Origin: Conoideocrella luteorostrata
Taxonomy: Eukaryota; Ascomycota; Sordariomycetes; Hypocreales; Clavicipitaceae
Reading direction: 5' to 3'
Assembly: GCA_032433595.1 (NCBI GenBank)
Contig: JASWJB010000257.1
Location: forward strand, 1 to 64,000
DNA: 64,000 nucleotides
The translations under genes and the position numbers were made by a program. The notes below the pieces were generated by a model. That model had not been told where the DNA came from and did not search any database. It saw only the letters and a program-made list of their open reading frames with translations. Positions 54,234 to 64,000 of the stretch are shown piece by piece. Numbering within the stretch: the first letter of the stretch is position 1; every line of letters begins with the position of its first letter.

Positions 54234-55142
54234 ATGATGCTCAAAATTGTCACTGCAGCTGTGTGCCTAGCACATGCTAGTTTCGCAGCGCCCGTTGTTG
54301 GCGCTGCGAGCCATGAAGAGCACGGCGTAAACAGAACCACAACCGTTCAGAAAAATGCCGACTATGCCAGCCTGCAAATGTTGAATACCCACGTCCACAC
54401 GAAGAGAGAGAAACAAACATTTGGTCCTGCTATCGACTACCTCAAGAAGGTCTTCGGTTCTGGCGAAGGAGGCAATTGCAACTGCCCTTTGGGAAGACCA
54501 ACTAAGCGCGAGGAGCAGACATTTGGCCCGGCTTTTGACCTCATGAAACAAATTCTCGGGTCAAGCGGCGTGCTCTCAAATACATGTGACTGTGCTGAGA
54601 GCGGCGCCAACGGGGGCATTAACTCCGGTGACCTCTTTGGCTCAATATTTGGCCAAGGCGGCAGTTCCGACGGTAATAGCGGCTCCGTTGGGGGTAGTCC
54701 CGATGGTGCAGGCCCTATCGGTGATATTTTCAGCGGCTTCACTGGCGAGGGAGGCCAGAATCCCGACAATGAAGGAGGTTCTGGCGCTATGGTGACGGAT
54801 GGCCCTGGAGGCATCGACGGACCCTTCATTGGTATCGGCAACAACAATGGCCAAGGAACTCCGTCCGTTGGACCGGATAGTACCTATACCGGCACCATTG
54901 AAGGCCTCATTTGCGGCGACCGAAATGACAATTCATTCGGTAGCGGTCACGGATTCAGAGGTGGCCCAGATCAACAAGCAACTCACACGTCCTTTTACTC
55001 TTACTCTTACGAGGTTACTGAGGACGGTAAACTTACTTACACGTTTAATGTCGATCGCAAGCACTGCGACTACAAGACGGATGGGACCTTACTTACCCGG
55101 CAGGGGATCGAGGAATTGGTTAACCAGTGTGCTGGGAGCTGA
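54234..55142 (+). CDS. secreted glycine-rich protein with two Kex2-type (KR) repeat peptides
   Basis: Intronless, about 302 residues from the ATG at 54234 (54237 is equally possible). The frame extends upstream to 54183, but the chosen start gives a clean signal peptide, MMLKIVTAAVCLAHASFA before APVVG. At residues about 56 and 90 two Lys-Arg sites each introduce a related peptide: KR-EKQTFGPAIDYLKKVFG...NCNCPL and KR-EEQTFGPAFDLMKQILG...NTCDC. The shared (E)QTFGPA(I/F)D(Y/L)(L/M)K core and the paired Cys make a repeated, Kex2-cleavable design. A glycine-rich stretch and a C-terminal domain (SFYSYSYEVTEDGKLTYTFNVDRKHCDYK) follow. Kex2-processed repeat proteins (KEPs) give rise to secreted peptides and sometimes cyclic RiPPs; no RiPP-modifying enzyme is seen nearby, so simple peptide release is as likely. 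Confidence 0.7.
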   Translation: MMLKIVTAAVCLAHASFAAPVVGAASHEEHGVNRTTTVQKNADYASLQMLNTHVHTKREKQTFGPAIDYLKKVFGSGEGGNCNCPLGRPTKREEQTFGPAFDLMKQILGSSGVLSNTCDCAESGANGGINSGDLFGSIFGQGGSSDGNSGSVGGSPDGAGPIGDIFSGFTGEGGQNPDNEGGSGAMVTDGPGGIDGPFIGIGNNNGQGTPSVGPDSTYTGTIEGLICGDRNDNSFGSGHGFRGGPDQQATHTSFYSYSYEVTEDGKLTYTFNVDRKHCDYKTDGTLLTRQGIEELVNQCAGS

Positions 55143-55739
55143 ATGCTAGGTCATCAGGTGTCCAGGAATACCATGCTGTCGTATGCAGCTTTGTTTAGTC
55201 TATACTACTATGAGGCTTTATTCACTTGGTAATAGTAAAATGAGGCTTCTAACTCATGATAGCCAGCTCCATAGAAGTTCATGCAATTGTGAGAGTCTCC
55301 TCATGGGCACATGCCTGTAATGGAAAAGTATATTCATACACCATTATTCGTACATGTTTGACATAGGCAATTCTGAACCCCTTTCCGGTTAGCACGCATC
55401 TTCGATCGAAAGTCCATGAAAGACATCACCACCTAAATACCACATAGCGGCTGTGCGACGCATGGAATGCCGCTGGAATGCAACAACGGCATGCTCCAGT
55501 CGCACCCTAGAGACGCCAATTGTCTAAGACACTTTTGCGCACACTAGCTAAAGCGTCATGCAATTCAGATGTGTGTCACGATCTGCCAGATATATATCTC
55601 CGTTAGAGTATTCGTTGAATCATGAGAAGATCCTGAGTATTACCACCACCCCCTGTGAGCACCCATCCCGTCCCATCATTTCTTTTCTCCCGGTCGGACG
55701 TAACACCAACACGAGTTCATTTTCATAAATCCCGGCAAC
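55143..55739. other. intergenic
   Basis: No gene. The end forms the promoter of the next small secreted gene. Confidence 0.3.
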
Positions 55740-56060
55740 ATGAAGCTCACGCCTTTTCCCATCTTGGCGCTGCTCGCAGCAAACGTGTTCGGAGCACCGC
55801 TAAGCAATGGTCGGGATCCACGAGACACTGCCACCACGCTCAACCGACGGGACGATGCCGTAGCACAAGCTGGGCCTCTTGACGGCATAGAGAAAATTGC
55901 GCATACTATCGACATTGTTTTCGACGGTACTCTCCGGAAAATTCCAGGCTTCGACTGCGTTGTTCCCGATCCTGAATATGATGGACTCGTCGGCTCAAAG
56001 GGAGACAACCATGGCAAACCGGATTGCGCGTCATTGAACAGGGCTAAAGGAGGTGAATAA
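55740..56060 (+). CDS. small secreted protein, 106 aa
   Basis: A signal peptide (MKLTPFPILALLAANVFGA, cleavage before PLSNGRD) is followed by an RR site (TLNRRDD, residues about 36-37) and a mature region with two cysteines (PGFDCVVPDPEYDGLVG, HGKPDCASLN). Effector-like in size and layout. A GTGAAT directly at the stop codon could be a splice donor, so the true gene may have another exon; a Cys-rich frame lies at 56194-56523 but I could not join it convincingly. Family not recognised. Confidence 0.6.
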   Translation: MKLTPFPILALLAANVFGAPLSNGRDPRDTATTLNRRDDAVAQAGPLDGIEKIAHTIDIVFDGTLRKIPGFDCVVPDPEYDGLVGSKGDNHGKPDCASLNRAKGGE

Positions 56061-56829
56061 AATCGGACGATAGGGGAAATGTGCACAACCGGGGTGCCAA
56101 GGGTCTCACCGGCAACCTTGCTGATTGGACTAGAAGGCGCACAAACCATTTCGTCTGACTCACGGGCTATACAAGATTACACTACGTACCTACTTGCTTG
56201 CTTGCTTGCTTCGTTGCGTTTCGAAAAATCCCGCCGGTAACACTACCACAGATAATCAAACAGTGAATAGTCTTATCAAGGCCAATTACGCAGAAATTAT
56301 GGGACGCTGCCATCCAAGCTTGCATTTAAGGCTGCTTGCAAGTGATGGCGACTGCTCGCCATGTTTGACCGTGAATGCATGTTCCTGTGACACGAAATCC
56401 GACCGCCCTCCGGGTGGCAATACAGCTGCCTGCGGCTGCGGCCGCGTGCATAACACCAATCTGTCAGACCAAAAAGATGATTCAGTAAATGCAAACGTAG
56501 ACGCAGTGGGCGAGAATTTGTGAGTTCTCGTCTCTTCAAACAGATGATCTGGTTGGCGATGTTCTGCCCTGCTGCTCATAAAAGTCTCTCTATCCCCATC
56601 CCTGTATCTCTCTTCATCTCTATCTCTGTCTTCATCCACATCTTCTCATTCATCTTCATCTATTCGTCTCGTCTCCAGAGAGTTCGTTATTCTCTTTCCT
56701 CTCCAGTTTTACTCATCCCTTTCAATTCACCTCCACTCGTGAGAACCACCCAAGACTTCATTCTCCCTCTTCGTCTCCCCTTTCAGTTTTCCCATCCTTC
56801 TCGCCCCGACATTACAAAGCTTAGCAGCA
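56061..56829. other. intergenic with an unassigned Cys-rich frame; leader of the dynamin-like gene
   Basis: The plus-strand frame at 56194-56523 contains DGDCSPCLTVNACSCDT and NTAACGCGRVHN, which is Cys-rich but has no plausible start, so it may be a 3' exon of the preceding gene or a relic. From 56580 a CT-rich leader precedes the dynamin-like start. Confidence 0.35.
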
Positions 56830-59131
56830 ATGTCTTCCGTGGCACTTCAATCCAAAGATCACCGGGATCTTCTGGACATTATCGACCGACTGCGTTCCAA
56901 AGGCATCAGTCGATATGTCGACCTTCCTGAGATCGTCGTCTGTGGAGACCAGTCTGCTGGCAAGAGTTCTGTTCTCGAAGCCATCTCCGGCATGACCTTT
57001 CCGACAAAAGACAATCTCTGCACTCGTTTTGCGACCGAGCTGATCCTCCGCCGTCATGTCACTACCACAATCAAGGTTGGCATCCACGCAGGCGCTGACC
57101 GAACGGCCGCGGAAAGGGAACGCTTGGAGAAATTCAGCGTCGTGATGGACCCCGATGCACCAGATATCGGAAGTGTCGTGGAGATGGCGAAAGAAGCCAT
57201 GGGTCTCTCAGAGACCAAGGTCTTCAGCTCCGATACCCTGAAGGTTGAACTATGTGGTCCATCCCAGCCACATCTCACCATGGTTGACCTTCCTGGTATT
57301 TTTCGGGCAGGAAATCGGGATCAATCTGTTCAGGACGCCGAGATAGTTCGGAAGATGGTACACGGGTACGTCGAACGTCCGCGCAGTATTATACTCGCCG
57401 TTGTGTCTGCCAAAAACGACTTTGCTCTCCAAGAGATCACGGAGCTCACGCGTGAGCTCGATCCAAAAGGTGTTCGCACCTTGGGCTTGATCACAAAGCC
57501 AGATGCTCTTGATGTGGGATCCGACAGCGAGGCGTCGTACATCAAACTTGCTCAGAACACCGATGTCGTATTCAGACTGGGCTGGCACGTCCTCAAGAAC
57601 AGAGACTACAAGATGCGAGATGCAACGTCTGCCGAGCGAGATAAGGCAGAGGCCATCTTCTTCGCCACCACTGCTTGGAACAATTTGAACCCTTCACAGC
57701 TTGGTGCTCAGTCGCTCAAAACCAGATTGAGCAATGTTTTGAAGGATCAGATTCTGTACCAGCTACCGAAACTCCTCCAGGATGTCGATTCCCAGATTGC
57801 AGCTTGCAACATACAGCTCACCCGTCTTGGAACGCCTCGCAGCTCTTTGATGGATCAGCGCAAATATCTCCTGCAAGTGAGCCGGGACTTCACTTTCCTC
57901 ATGCAGGTTGCCATTGATGGCGATTATGGCAACGCTTTCTTTCAAAAGGCCACGACCAAGGAAGGGTATCGCAGAAGACTCAGAGCCAGAGTCCAGAATA
58001 CCCTGGATGCCTTTCATGAGGAAATGCGTGTGAAGGGCCAGAGTCGACGTATCATCGAACCCTCATCAGACTCTGAAGGACCCCCCCTATCAGTCTCTGA
58101 CTACGAAGATCAACTTACTGGTTCTGTGTCTCGGTCCACGTATATTGAGGAAGTCAAGCATCTGATGAACCGCAACAGAGCACGCGAACTGCCAGGGACG
58201 TTTAATCCTCTCATCATTGGCGAACTATTTGCCGAACAGTGCCAGCCTTGGGAGCGAATTGCGGCGAACGTTGAGAAAGAGATCGTCGAGATCGTTTACG
58301 ACGTCACACAGCTCATTGTAAACCATATCGCCGTAGAGGAAACCGCGCCATCCATCTTTTCCGTCATTAGCGGCGAGATGGATGTGCTCAAGAGCAATCT
58401 CAAGGCAAAGTTCAAGGAACTGCTTCAACATTGCTTCGATGGCCATCCTATCACCTACAACCATTATCTGACGGAGACGGTGCAAAAGTGTCAAGCAGAC
58501 AGACGTCGTCGCAAGTTAGAGAAAGAATTCAAAAATTTCTTTCCTGCTCAAAATCTCGAATCGAACCAACGGGGAACGTTTAACATTACTCCTGCCGCAC
58601 TATTAAACTCGATTGACAAAGAAACTGAACTTGATATGGGGCGCTTCGGGAGTGAGCTTGCGATTGACTACATACAAGCGTACTACAAGGTAAGCGCTTG
58701 ACGCCTACCGCCCCTCTATATACAGCCATTTGCTCGGCGTACATTTTATTGACATAATTTACAGGTAGCGCTCAAGAGGTTTGTTGACGACATCGGTGTT
58801 CTGGCGGTAGAGCAATGTCTCATCAGTAAGCTTCCATCTGTCTTTCAATCCGACATCGTGTTAGACTTCAAAGAAGGCGAAATCGCCCGACTAGCCACTG
58901 AGAGTGAGAACGCCGGCCTAGAACGAGAACGATGTGCGGAAAAACTTGCAGTCCTGCAAGACGGCAAGAATGAGCTGAGTCGTCTTCAAACTCATCGCTC
59001 CTTGGGTCCGGGTGAGTGACGTACTCAGATTGTCCGGTCTATCGTTTGTTACTAATTCTGAACCAGCCTCAGGCTCCCCGGGTGGCTTTGGCGGTGAGAG
59101 CTCAAAGAGCTCGTCTGTGAGCCAGGGTTAG
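56830..59131 (+). CDS. dynamin-like GTPase (Mx-type, fungal)
   Basis: Three exons: 56830-58689, 58765-59011 and 59067-59131. The introns (75 and 55 nt) keep phase; 723 residues. The N-terminal GTPase domain is complete: P-loop GDQSAGKSSVLEAISG (about 39-54), the switch threonines in FPTKDNLCTRFAT, DLPGIF (about 153-158, G3) and TKPD (about 223-226, G4). A helical middle/stalk region follows (QLPKLLQDVDSQIAACNIQL, LMDQRKYLLQVSRDF) and a GED-like C-terminus continues into exon 2 (KRFVDDIGVLAVEQCLISKLPSVF). No pleckstrin or Pro-rich domain. Fungi carry many such proteins, expanded in Hypocreales; membrane remodelling or antiviral-like roles are inferred from the family only. Confidence 0.88.
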
Positions 59132-59540
59132 ATGTCCGCTACAGTCTCATCTCTCGGGTTGGCACATGGAAAGACCGGTGGCATGTGTGCAGAATCCAGC
59201 GCACCAGTGTCATCGACATGTGAACAACCAAGCTCAGAGTCGGTGCAAACGCCAGTGCAAGTGCCAGCGCCAGCGCCAAAGAGAGAGCCGGAGCGTGATC
59301 CTAATGAATTTTCTAGTCGGCAGCAGAAGAAAGTCAGGAAAGGTTAAGAAAACGCATCAGTGTAGCAGAGGAGCTCAAGCAAACAAAGATTTGACTTCAT
59401 TTTAAAGATGTATAGAGTAGTTAAATCCGTCCGCACTGTTGTCATAGAGTAAAGCAGTTCATAGCCGTGTCCAATCAGTGAGTTGCGTTCATAACATGTA
59501 CCTTATCTGCAGACTGTTTCTCGCCCTCCACTCGTGAAGC
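59132..59540. other. intergenic, convergent 3' ends
   Basis: Between the dynamin-like gene and the minus-strand GST gene. The open frames at 59132-59405 lie past the stop codon and show no recognisable content. Confidence 0.35.
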
Positions 59541-60438
59541 TCAATGATCATTTCTCTTCAGCCATGGCGCGCAACCATCCAACAGCAGCTTATGAGGTCC
59601 CTCATCGCCAGTCCTCTTCAAAATCTCCCTGTACATACCTTTATCCACGCGCTCAAAAAACACCAGCGCAGCCGCCCAAACAAAGTCTGCGTATGAAACG
59701 TCCGTACCCATGAAGAACGGGCCCTCGGTCTCCTTCAACAACTCCGTCATCTGCCTCAAGTGTGGCTCGGCGCCCTCGTACGCAGCTTCCCCGCCGTGCT
59801 TCTTCTCGAATTCTTGGACAGGCATGCCCACTCTTTCCGCCCGGGTGGTGTACCAGTACTGGGTGGACGCCTCATTGAGCAGATTGATGGGGATGCGGTT
59901 GTAGCAAAAGGGGATGACATTCTGGAAGATTTTTGGCAGAATCTCTTCGACTTTGGGCAGATAAGGAGAGTCCATGTGCAGGCAGGGCTGGGGGTGGAGT
60001 TTCTCAATGGCGGCAGCGATTTTGCGGGAGTCCATGATCCAGGTGCCATCACCAAGCTTGATGGTAGGGATGGTATACGGTGTTCCTGTCTCATTGGGAG
60101 GAAGGCTGCAATAATCAGCGAAATGTTGGTGTAAATGGCGGTATTGCGCTCACTCACTGAGGCTCAATCTTGGGTTTGATGTCGGGATACTCAGTCTAGC
60201 GCCGGTCAGAGCTCATTCTATAAAAGGCACGGTGAGGGCAATACCCATTCAGTCTTGTAATCCAGGCCCTTGAAGTTTAAGATTAGTCGAGCTACAAGGT
60301 TAAGTTAGCTCCAAGTTTCAACTACTGAAGCCATCATCAAACCCGTCATCGGTCCTTACTCTTCCACGGGTTGAGGGACCAGGTGGAGCAAGGATCCTTG
60401 CTGGGAAGGTCCAGCAGAGTGATCTGTTCAGACGACAT
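59541..60438 (-). CDS. glutathione S-transferase, UstS-like
   Basis: Four minus-strand exons: 60438-60360, 60291-60245, 60195-60158 and 60105-59541. All junctions are in phase; 242 residues. The thioredoxin-fold N-terminus reads SSEQITLLDLPSKDPCSTWSLNPWKTRLILNFKGLDYKTEW, in pieces across two splices, then EYPDIKPKIEPHLPPNETGTPYTIPTIKLGDG. The C-terminal helical domain holds SRKIAAAIEKLHPQP, DSPYLPKVEEILPKIFQNVIP and SYADFVWAAALVFFERVD. The layout matches fungal GSTs of the UstS type. Family role: glutathione conjugation or thiol addition in secondary metabolism or detoxification; the substrate is unknown. The three introns in the first 330 bp are easy to miss. Confidence 0.85.
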
Positions 60439-61706
60439 GGCTTCCTGGGCAGACGCAATTAAAAGGTTGGAGAATGGTATCTTAGTGAAGGTGATTTTTG
60501 GACGTCCTTAAATGTTGTCTCCTTGCTTGACGACATATACTCAGTACTCCTCCGTACGGAGTACATTAGCCTTCTTCACCAAAGACGCGGGGTATAAGTA
60601 CTTCCTCCCCAGTTGCCACCGTCTTCCGTAAATCCGTAACGCCTCGGTTCACTTAGTAATGCAGCACCACCACCATACCATGATGAGCTAGATCACTTCT
60701 TGAGAGGATACTAGCGCCTTTGCATCTGCGTCTCACGTTACAAATACATCAGCTACCTCCGGCAATAAGGTGCGATTGAAACTTCATGTCCAAAAGTTGC
60801 TCTAGCGTGCTTCTCGTGGCATGCCATTGTTGCTTCATTACCGCACAGTGGGCCTCCAGTAATTACGAGCCAGGAAGCAACCAAATCGCGTAGAGCGGTG
60901 GCCCGAACTTACTGCTTGGGCGCTGTAGACTACGTGCTACGGCCGCCCGACAAATTCGGTCGCAGAACAGCATCTCGCCAGCGGCGTCACACAGCTCACA
61001 GAGACCCAATATCCGCCACGGCGTTGCTTCGTGGCTACGCACTGTACATTCTCCGTTCTTTTTTTTTTTTTTTTTCTTTTGAGCGTTTCTCATAGGCAAG
61101 AAACCACAAGTCGCTCATTGACGCACTAGAGCTACTAACACTAGTGTCGATTCAAGCGATGAGTCCATTACAATTTGAATGGAAAAATTAATGGACTTGG
61201 AGCCCCGTCAGTGCAATGTCTCAGGCTAGGAGGTCTGGGGCAACCAATGGTCAGAACATTTTCCTCAGGCCCGAGTCCACGAAATCGGCCTTGGAATGAG
61301 GACTGCCCACCAATTCGGGGTGGCAGGCTGTGACACAAAGGTCAGATGGAATCTTGCCACAGAATAGTCGAGACATGGCCAGACCGACGGGTAGAATCGC
61401 ATGCACCACCTCGTGGTTCCATTTACATTACTGGCTTGTGAATGGATTGTACAGGCTTCCAAGAATGCGCTCATGTCATCATATCATGGACCTGCAAACC
61501 GATGTCTCGTTAATTCTCCTAGTAGCGATGTGCCCATTACTATTAAAGGCTCACAATTCAATACTGCCCGCCCGAAGACTCGCGCCGGTTGATGACCCTG
61601 CCTCTTCTCATCTCTTGTATTTTTGCAGTCCAGGCTTGCTTCTTAGCGCTTTTTGCCGAGAAGAATGTACGTCGTGTAAAATATACGGCATAGAAGAAGT
61701 GCAAAC
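60439..61706. other. 1.2-kb intergenic region
   Basis: No gene recognised. TCCGTACGGAGTA is a near-perfect 13-bp palindrome near 60551. A T19 run lies at 61055-61073. Confidence 0.35.
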
Positions 61707-63760
61707 ATGCGTCCAAGAATCTCGGTCCTTCTTCTTGGTTTAAGCCAACTGATTACAGCGTCAGTATTTCCTACTTACAAGTGTCCACAAAAGAAAGAAA
61801 GAAAGAAAGAAGATTAAAAAAAAAAAAAAAAACCCCTAGCTAACTTCCCAATAGCAAGTTCATATCCGAGCCAAACTCTTCAACTAAATATGACTACGTG
61901 ATTGTCGGCTCTGGAGCTGGCGGTGGTCCTTTGGCGGCCCGGCTTGCCACTTACGGCCACAGCGTACTGTTGATCGAGGCGGGCGACGATCACGGCGATA
62001 CCTTCAACTATCAGGTGCCCTTGTTTAACTTGCTATCAAGCGAGGATCCCAAAACAGCATGGAATTTTTACGTCAATCACTACAAAGATGTGACACGGCA
62101 GAAAGATGACTCGAAGATGACCTGGAAAAAGCCTGATGGGAAGTTATATGTTGGGAACTCCCCGCCAAGCGACGCGGCGCCGTTGGGTATCCTGTATCCC
62201 CGAGCGGGAGCATTGGGCGGCTGCACAACTCACAATGCGCTCGTTGCCATGTTACCCCAAGATGCAGACTGGAAACACATCGCTGATCTTACAGGCGACG
62301 ATACTTGGGCGCCAGACAAGATGAGGAAGCTGTTTGTACGTCTAGAGAAAAACACATATGTTCATGGATTTTCCGACGGCCACGGCTTTGATGGCTGGCT
62401 GTCAACCAGCATCGTCAATCCCGCGTTTGCCCTCACCGACGGGAAGATATATGCTCTTGCCCTATCTATCGTTCGTGCCCTGGCCAACAATCTCATCGGA
62501 GCATTCACTCGCCTGCTTCCAAATGCGTTGGAACTCCTTCAAGACACCAACTCTGGAGACAACCTGGATCGCAGAGGTCTTTTCTTCCTACCGCTGGCCC
62601 TGAAAAACGGCGAACGAGCCGGCCCGCGCGACTTTTTAATGTCGGTCATGAGCGACGACTCCAAGAAGCTCGACATTATGCTGAACACGCTCGTCACGAA
62701 AGTTCGATTTGAGGACGGAAGCGACAGCGACGGCTCCCCAAAAGCCATTGGGGTCGAGTACATCCAAGGAACAAGTTTATACGAAGCTGACCCGAGATCA
62801 TCCAGCAGCAAGATGCCCACCAACAAAGGCACCGTCGACGCTGCCAGAGAGGTTATCCTCTCTGGCGGAGCATACAACTCACCGCAGCTTCTCAAGTTGA
62901 GCGGCATCGGCCCCAAGGAAGAGCTCAAGAAGCATGACATTCCCGTAGTGCTCGACCTGCCCGGCGTTGGCACCAACCTGCAGGATCGTTACGAGGTGGC
63001 CGTCATGGCCGAGAACCAAGATAAGTGGAAATTCCTCGAAGGCTGTGGGTTTGAGGAAGGGTCCAACGACAATGACCCATGTCTAGATCGCTGGCGACAG
63101 AAGGACAAGCCTCTCTCGGATCGTGGCGCCTACGCCGCCAGCCTGGCAGTAGGCTATCTGGAAAAGACGTCGGTTGCTGAAAATGGTATTCCCGACATCT
63201 TCATGTCACCCGCACCGTTCAAATTCAAGGGCTACTACCCAGGCTATGCCACCGACGCGACCCATGATAAAACGCAACTCAGCTGGCTGATCCTCAAAGG
63301 GTACACGCGCAACACCGCGGGAACCGTGATGTTGAAGTCCAAAAATCCGCGCGACACACCCGACATCAACTTCAATTACTTCGACACCGGCTCAGAGGGT
63401 TCAGACGAGGACGAAAAGGCCCTAGTGGAGGCAGTAAAGCTTGCGCGGAAAGCAATCGATGCTATTCCCAAGACACCCTCCGTGTTCACGGAATCCTTCC
63501 CTGGAAGCGACACTGAGTCGGACAACAAGATAGCCGAATACGTCAAGCGGGAGGCCTGGGGCCATCACGCTTCATGTACTTGCCCGATCGGCAAGAATGG
63601 AGATCGTATGGCTGTTCTGGACTCCAAGTTCCGGGTGAGAGGCGTTCGCAACCTGCGCGTGGTGGATGCCAGTGTGTTTCCCAAGATTCCTGGGTATTTT
63701 ATTGTTTTGCCGACATATATGATTAGTGAGAAGGCGGCGGATGCCATTCACCAGGGCTAG
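61707..63760 (+). CDS. secreted GMC oxidoreductase
   Basis: Two exons, 61707-61763 and 61859-63760, with a 95-nt intron holding (GAAA)n and A18 before a GCTAAC branch point. Phase 0; 652 residues. Exon 1 is a signal peptide (MRPRISVLLLGLSQLITAS). The FAD dinucleotide fold VIVGSGAGGGPLAARL starts near 34. Other GMC features are PRAGALGGCTTHNALVA, AAREVILSGGAYNSPQLLKLSGIGP (PROSITE-type GMC signature 2) and the C-terminal HHASCTCPIG (catalytic His near 587). The last Asn/His of the active site appears replaced: the usual second motif reads PGYFIVLPTYMISEKAAD. It is an extracellular alcohol-type oxidase or dehydrogenase; the substrate is unknown. It is longer than a typical glucose oxidase (about 600 aa) owing to acidic loops. 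Confidence 0.88.
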
Positions 63761-63824
63761 TGATATGAGCTTGCATTATCCGTAGCAGTAGAGTTGAGTT
63801 TTGCGTCAGGATACACGAATCAGT
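63761..63824. other. short convergent spacer
   Basis: Between the GMC stop and the minus-strand exon at the edge; nothing recognised. Confidence 0.3.
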
Positions 63825-63968
63825 TTAATTTTCAAACCTCGCGACATGAATCGAATCTGTCTGATCCTCTCTGCTTATCCATGTGCCATAGACCCGCAAC
63901 GTCCCGTCTGCTGTAACATCGTGACAGTTGTAGAGTATTACCACTTCGTTTGCCGTGGACGTTGGTTG
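63825..63968 (-). CDS. 3' exon of a minus-strand gene running off the right edge
   Basis: About 48 codons, ending at TAA (63825-63827), read DTQPTSTANEVVILYNCHD, then VTADGTLRVYGTWIS and REDQTDSIHVARFEN. The content is protein-like and beta-rich. An in-frame TGA lies just upstream (about 63973), so the exon start is either a splice acceptor within this stretch or beyond the window. The family is not recognised. Confidence 0.4.
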   Translation of the reverse strand, partial: QPTSTANEVVILYNCHDVTADGTLRVYGTWISREDQTDSIHVARFEN

Positions 63969-64000
63969 GGTGTCAAATCAGATTCAGGTAACACCCTAGC

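Noticed and set aside
54234..55142. Ustiloxin-like (dikaritin) RiPP cluster
   Set aside because: No DUF3328 (UstYa-type) or tyrosinase gene lies in the window; the UstS-like GST at 59.5 kb alone is not enough.
56194..56523. Separate Cys-rich secreted gene
   Set aside because: No signal peptide or plausible start; kept only as a possible 3' exon or relic.
61055..61073. Poly-T run as a terminator
   Set aside because: Homopolymer runs of this kind are common in fungal spacers and no gene ends there.

Overview
The window looks like a chromosome segment from a filamentous ascomycete, most likely a Sordariomycete of the Hypocreales type. The evidence is: many short introns (about 45-95 nt) with GTATGT/GTAAGT-like donors and CTAAC/CTAAT branch points; fungal-only families (Zn2Cys6 regulator, PTH11/rhodopsin-type membrane protein, PNP/NB-ARC/TPR NLR, F-box protein, DUF3632-like protein); many secreted proteins with signal peptides; and AT-rich, RIP-like stretches. 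Nothing bacterial, no CRISPR array and no rRNA or tRNA gene was recognised. The species cannot be named from the sequence alone.

Layout. 0-13.5 kb: a B3/4-domain protein, then a block of rhodopsin-type membrane protein, Zn2Cys6 regulator and ERG4-type sterol C-24(28) reductase. This block is bracketed by three solo LTRs of one family, each with a perfect 5-bp target duplication. Next comes a spliced secreted HELMH metallopeptidase-like gene. 14-23 kb: an F-box-like protein, a 644-aa secreted Cys-rich protein with a tail like that of killer-toxin-like chitinases, and a hypothetical protein. 23-44 kb is an accessory, repeat-rich stretch. It holds a kinase-fold protein with altered catalytic motifs, a fragment resembling TAF2, scrambled small secreted protein pieces, an inverted repeat, an 82-residue tandem-repeat protein, a frameshifted T1-type ribonuclease, a DUF3632-like gene behind a duplicated upstream region, a Cys-rich peptide relic in RIP-like DNA, an ACT-domain protein, and a secreted protein with a Lys/Asp/Glu/Asn repeat tail.

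44-53 kb holds the two most striking genes. One is a full NLR (nucleoside-phosphorylase-like domain, NB-ARC, about nine near-identical TPRs). The other is a single 1155-aa reading frame joining a methyltransferase-like domain, a berberine-bridge-type FAD oxidase, an animal-type phosphomevalonate-kinase-like P-loop domain and an adenine-phosphoribosyltransferase-like domain. 54-64 kb: a secreted glycine-rich protein with two Kex2-type KR-flanked repeats, a small secreted protein, a dynamin-like GTPase, a UstS-type glutathione S-transferase, a secreted GMC oxidoreductase and a partial exon at the right edge.

The genes do not form one obvious pathway. The window reads as conserved enzymes interspersed with secreted-protein and self/non-self-recognition genes in a region remodelled by LTR elements. 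Spliced models were worked out by hand from reading phase and splice consensus and were not checked against transcripts.
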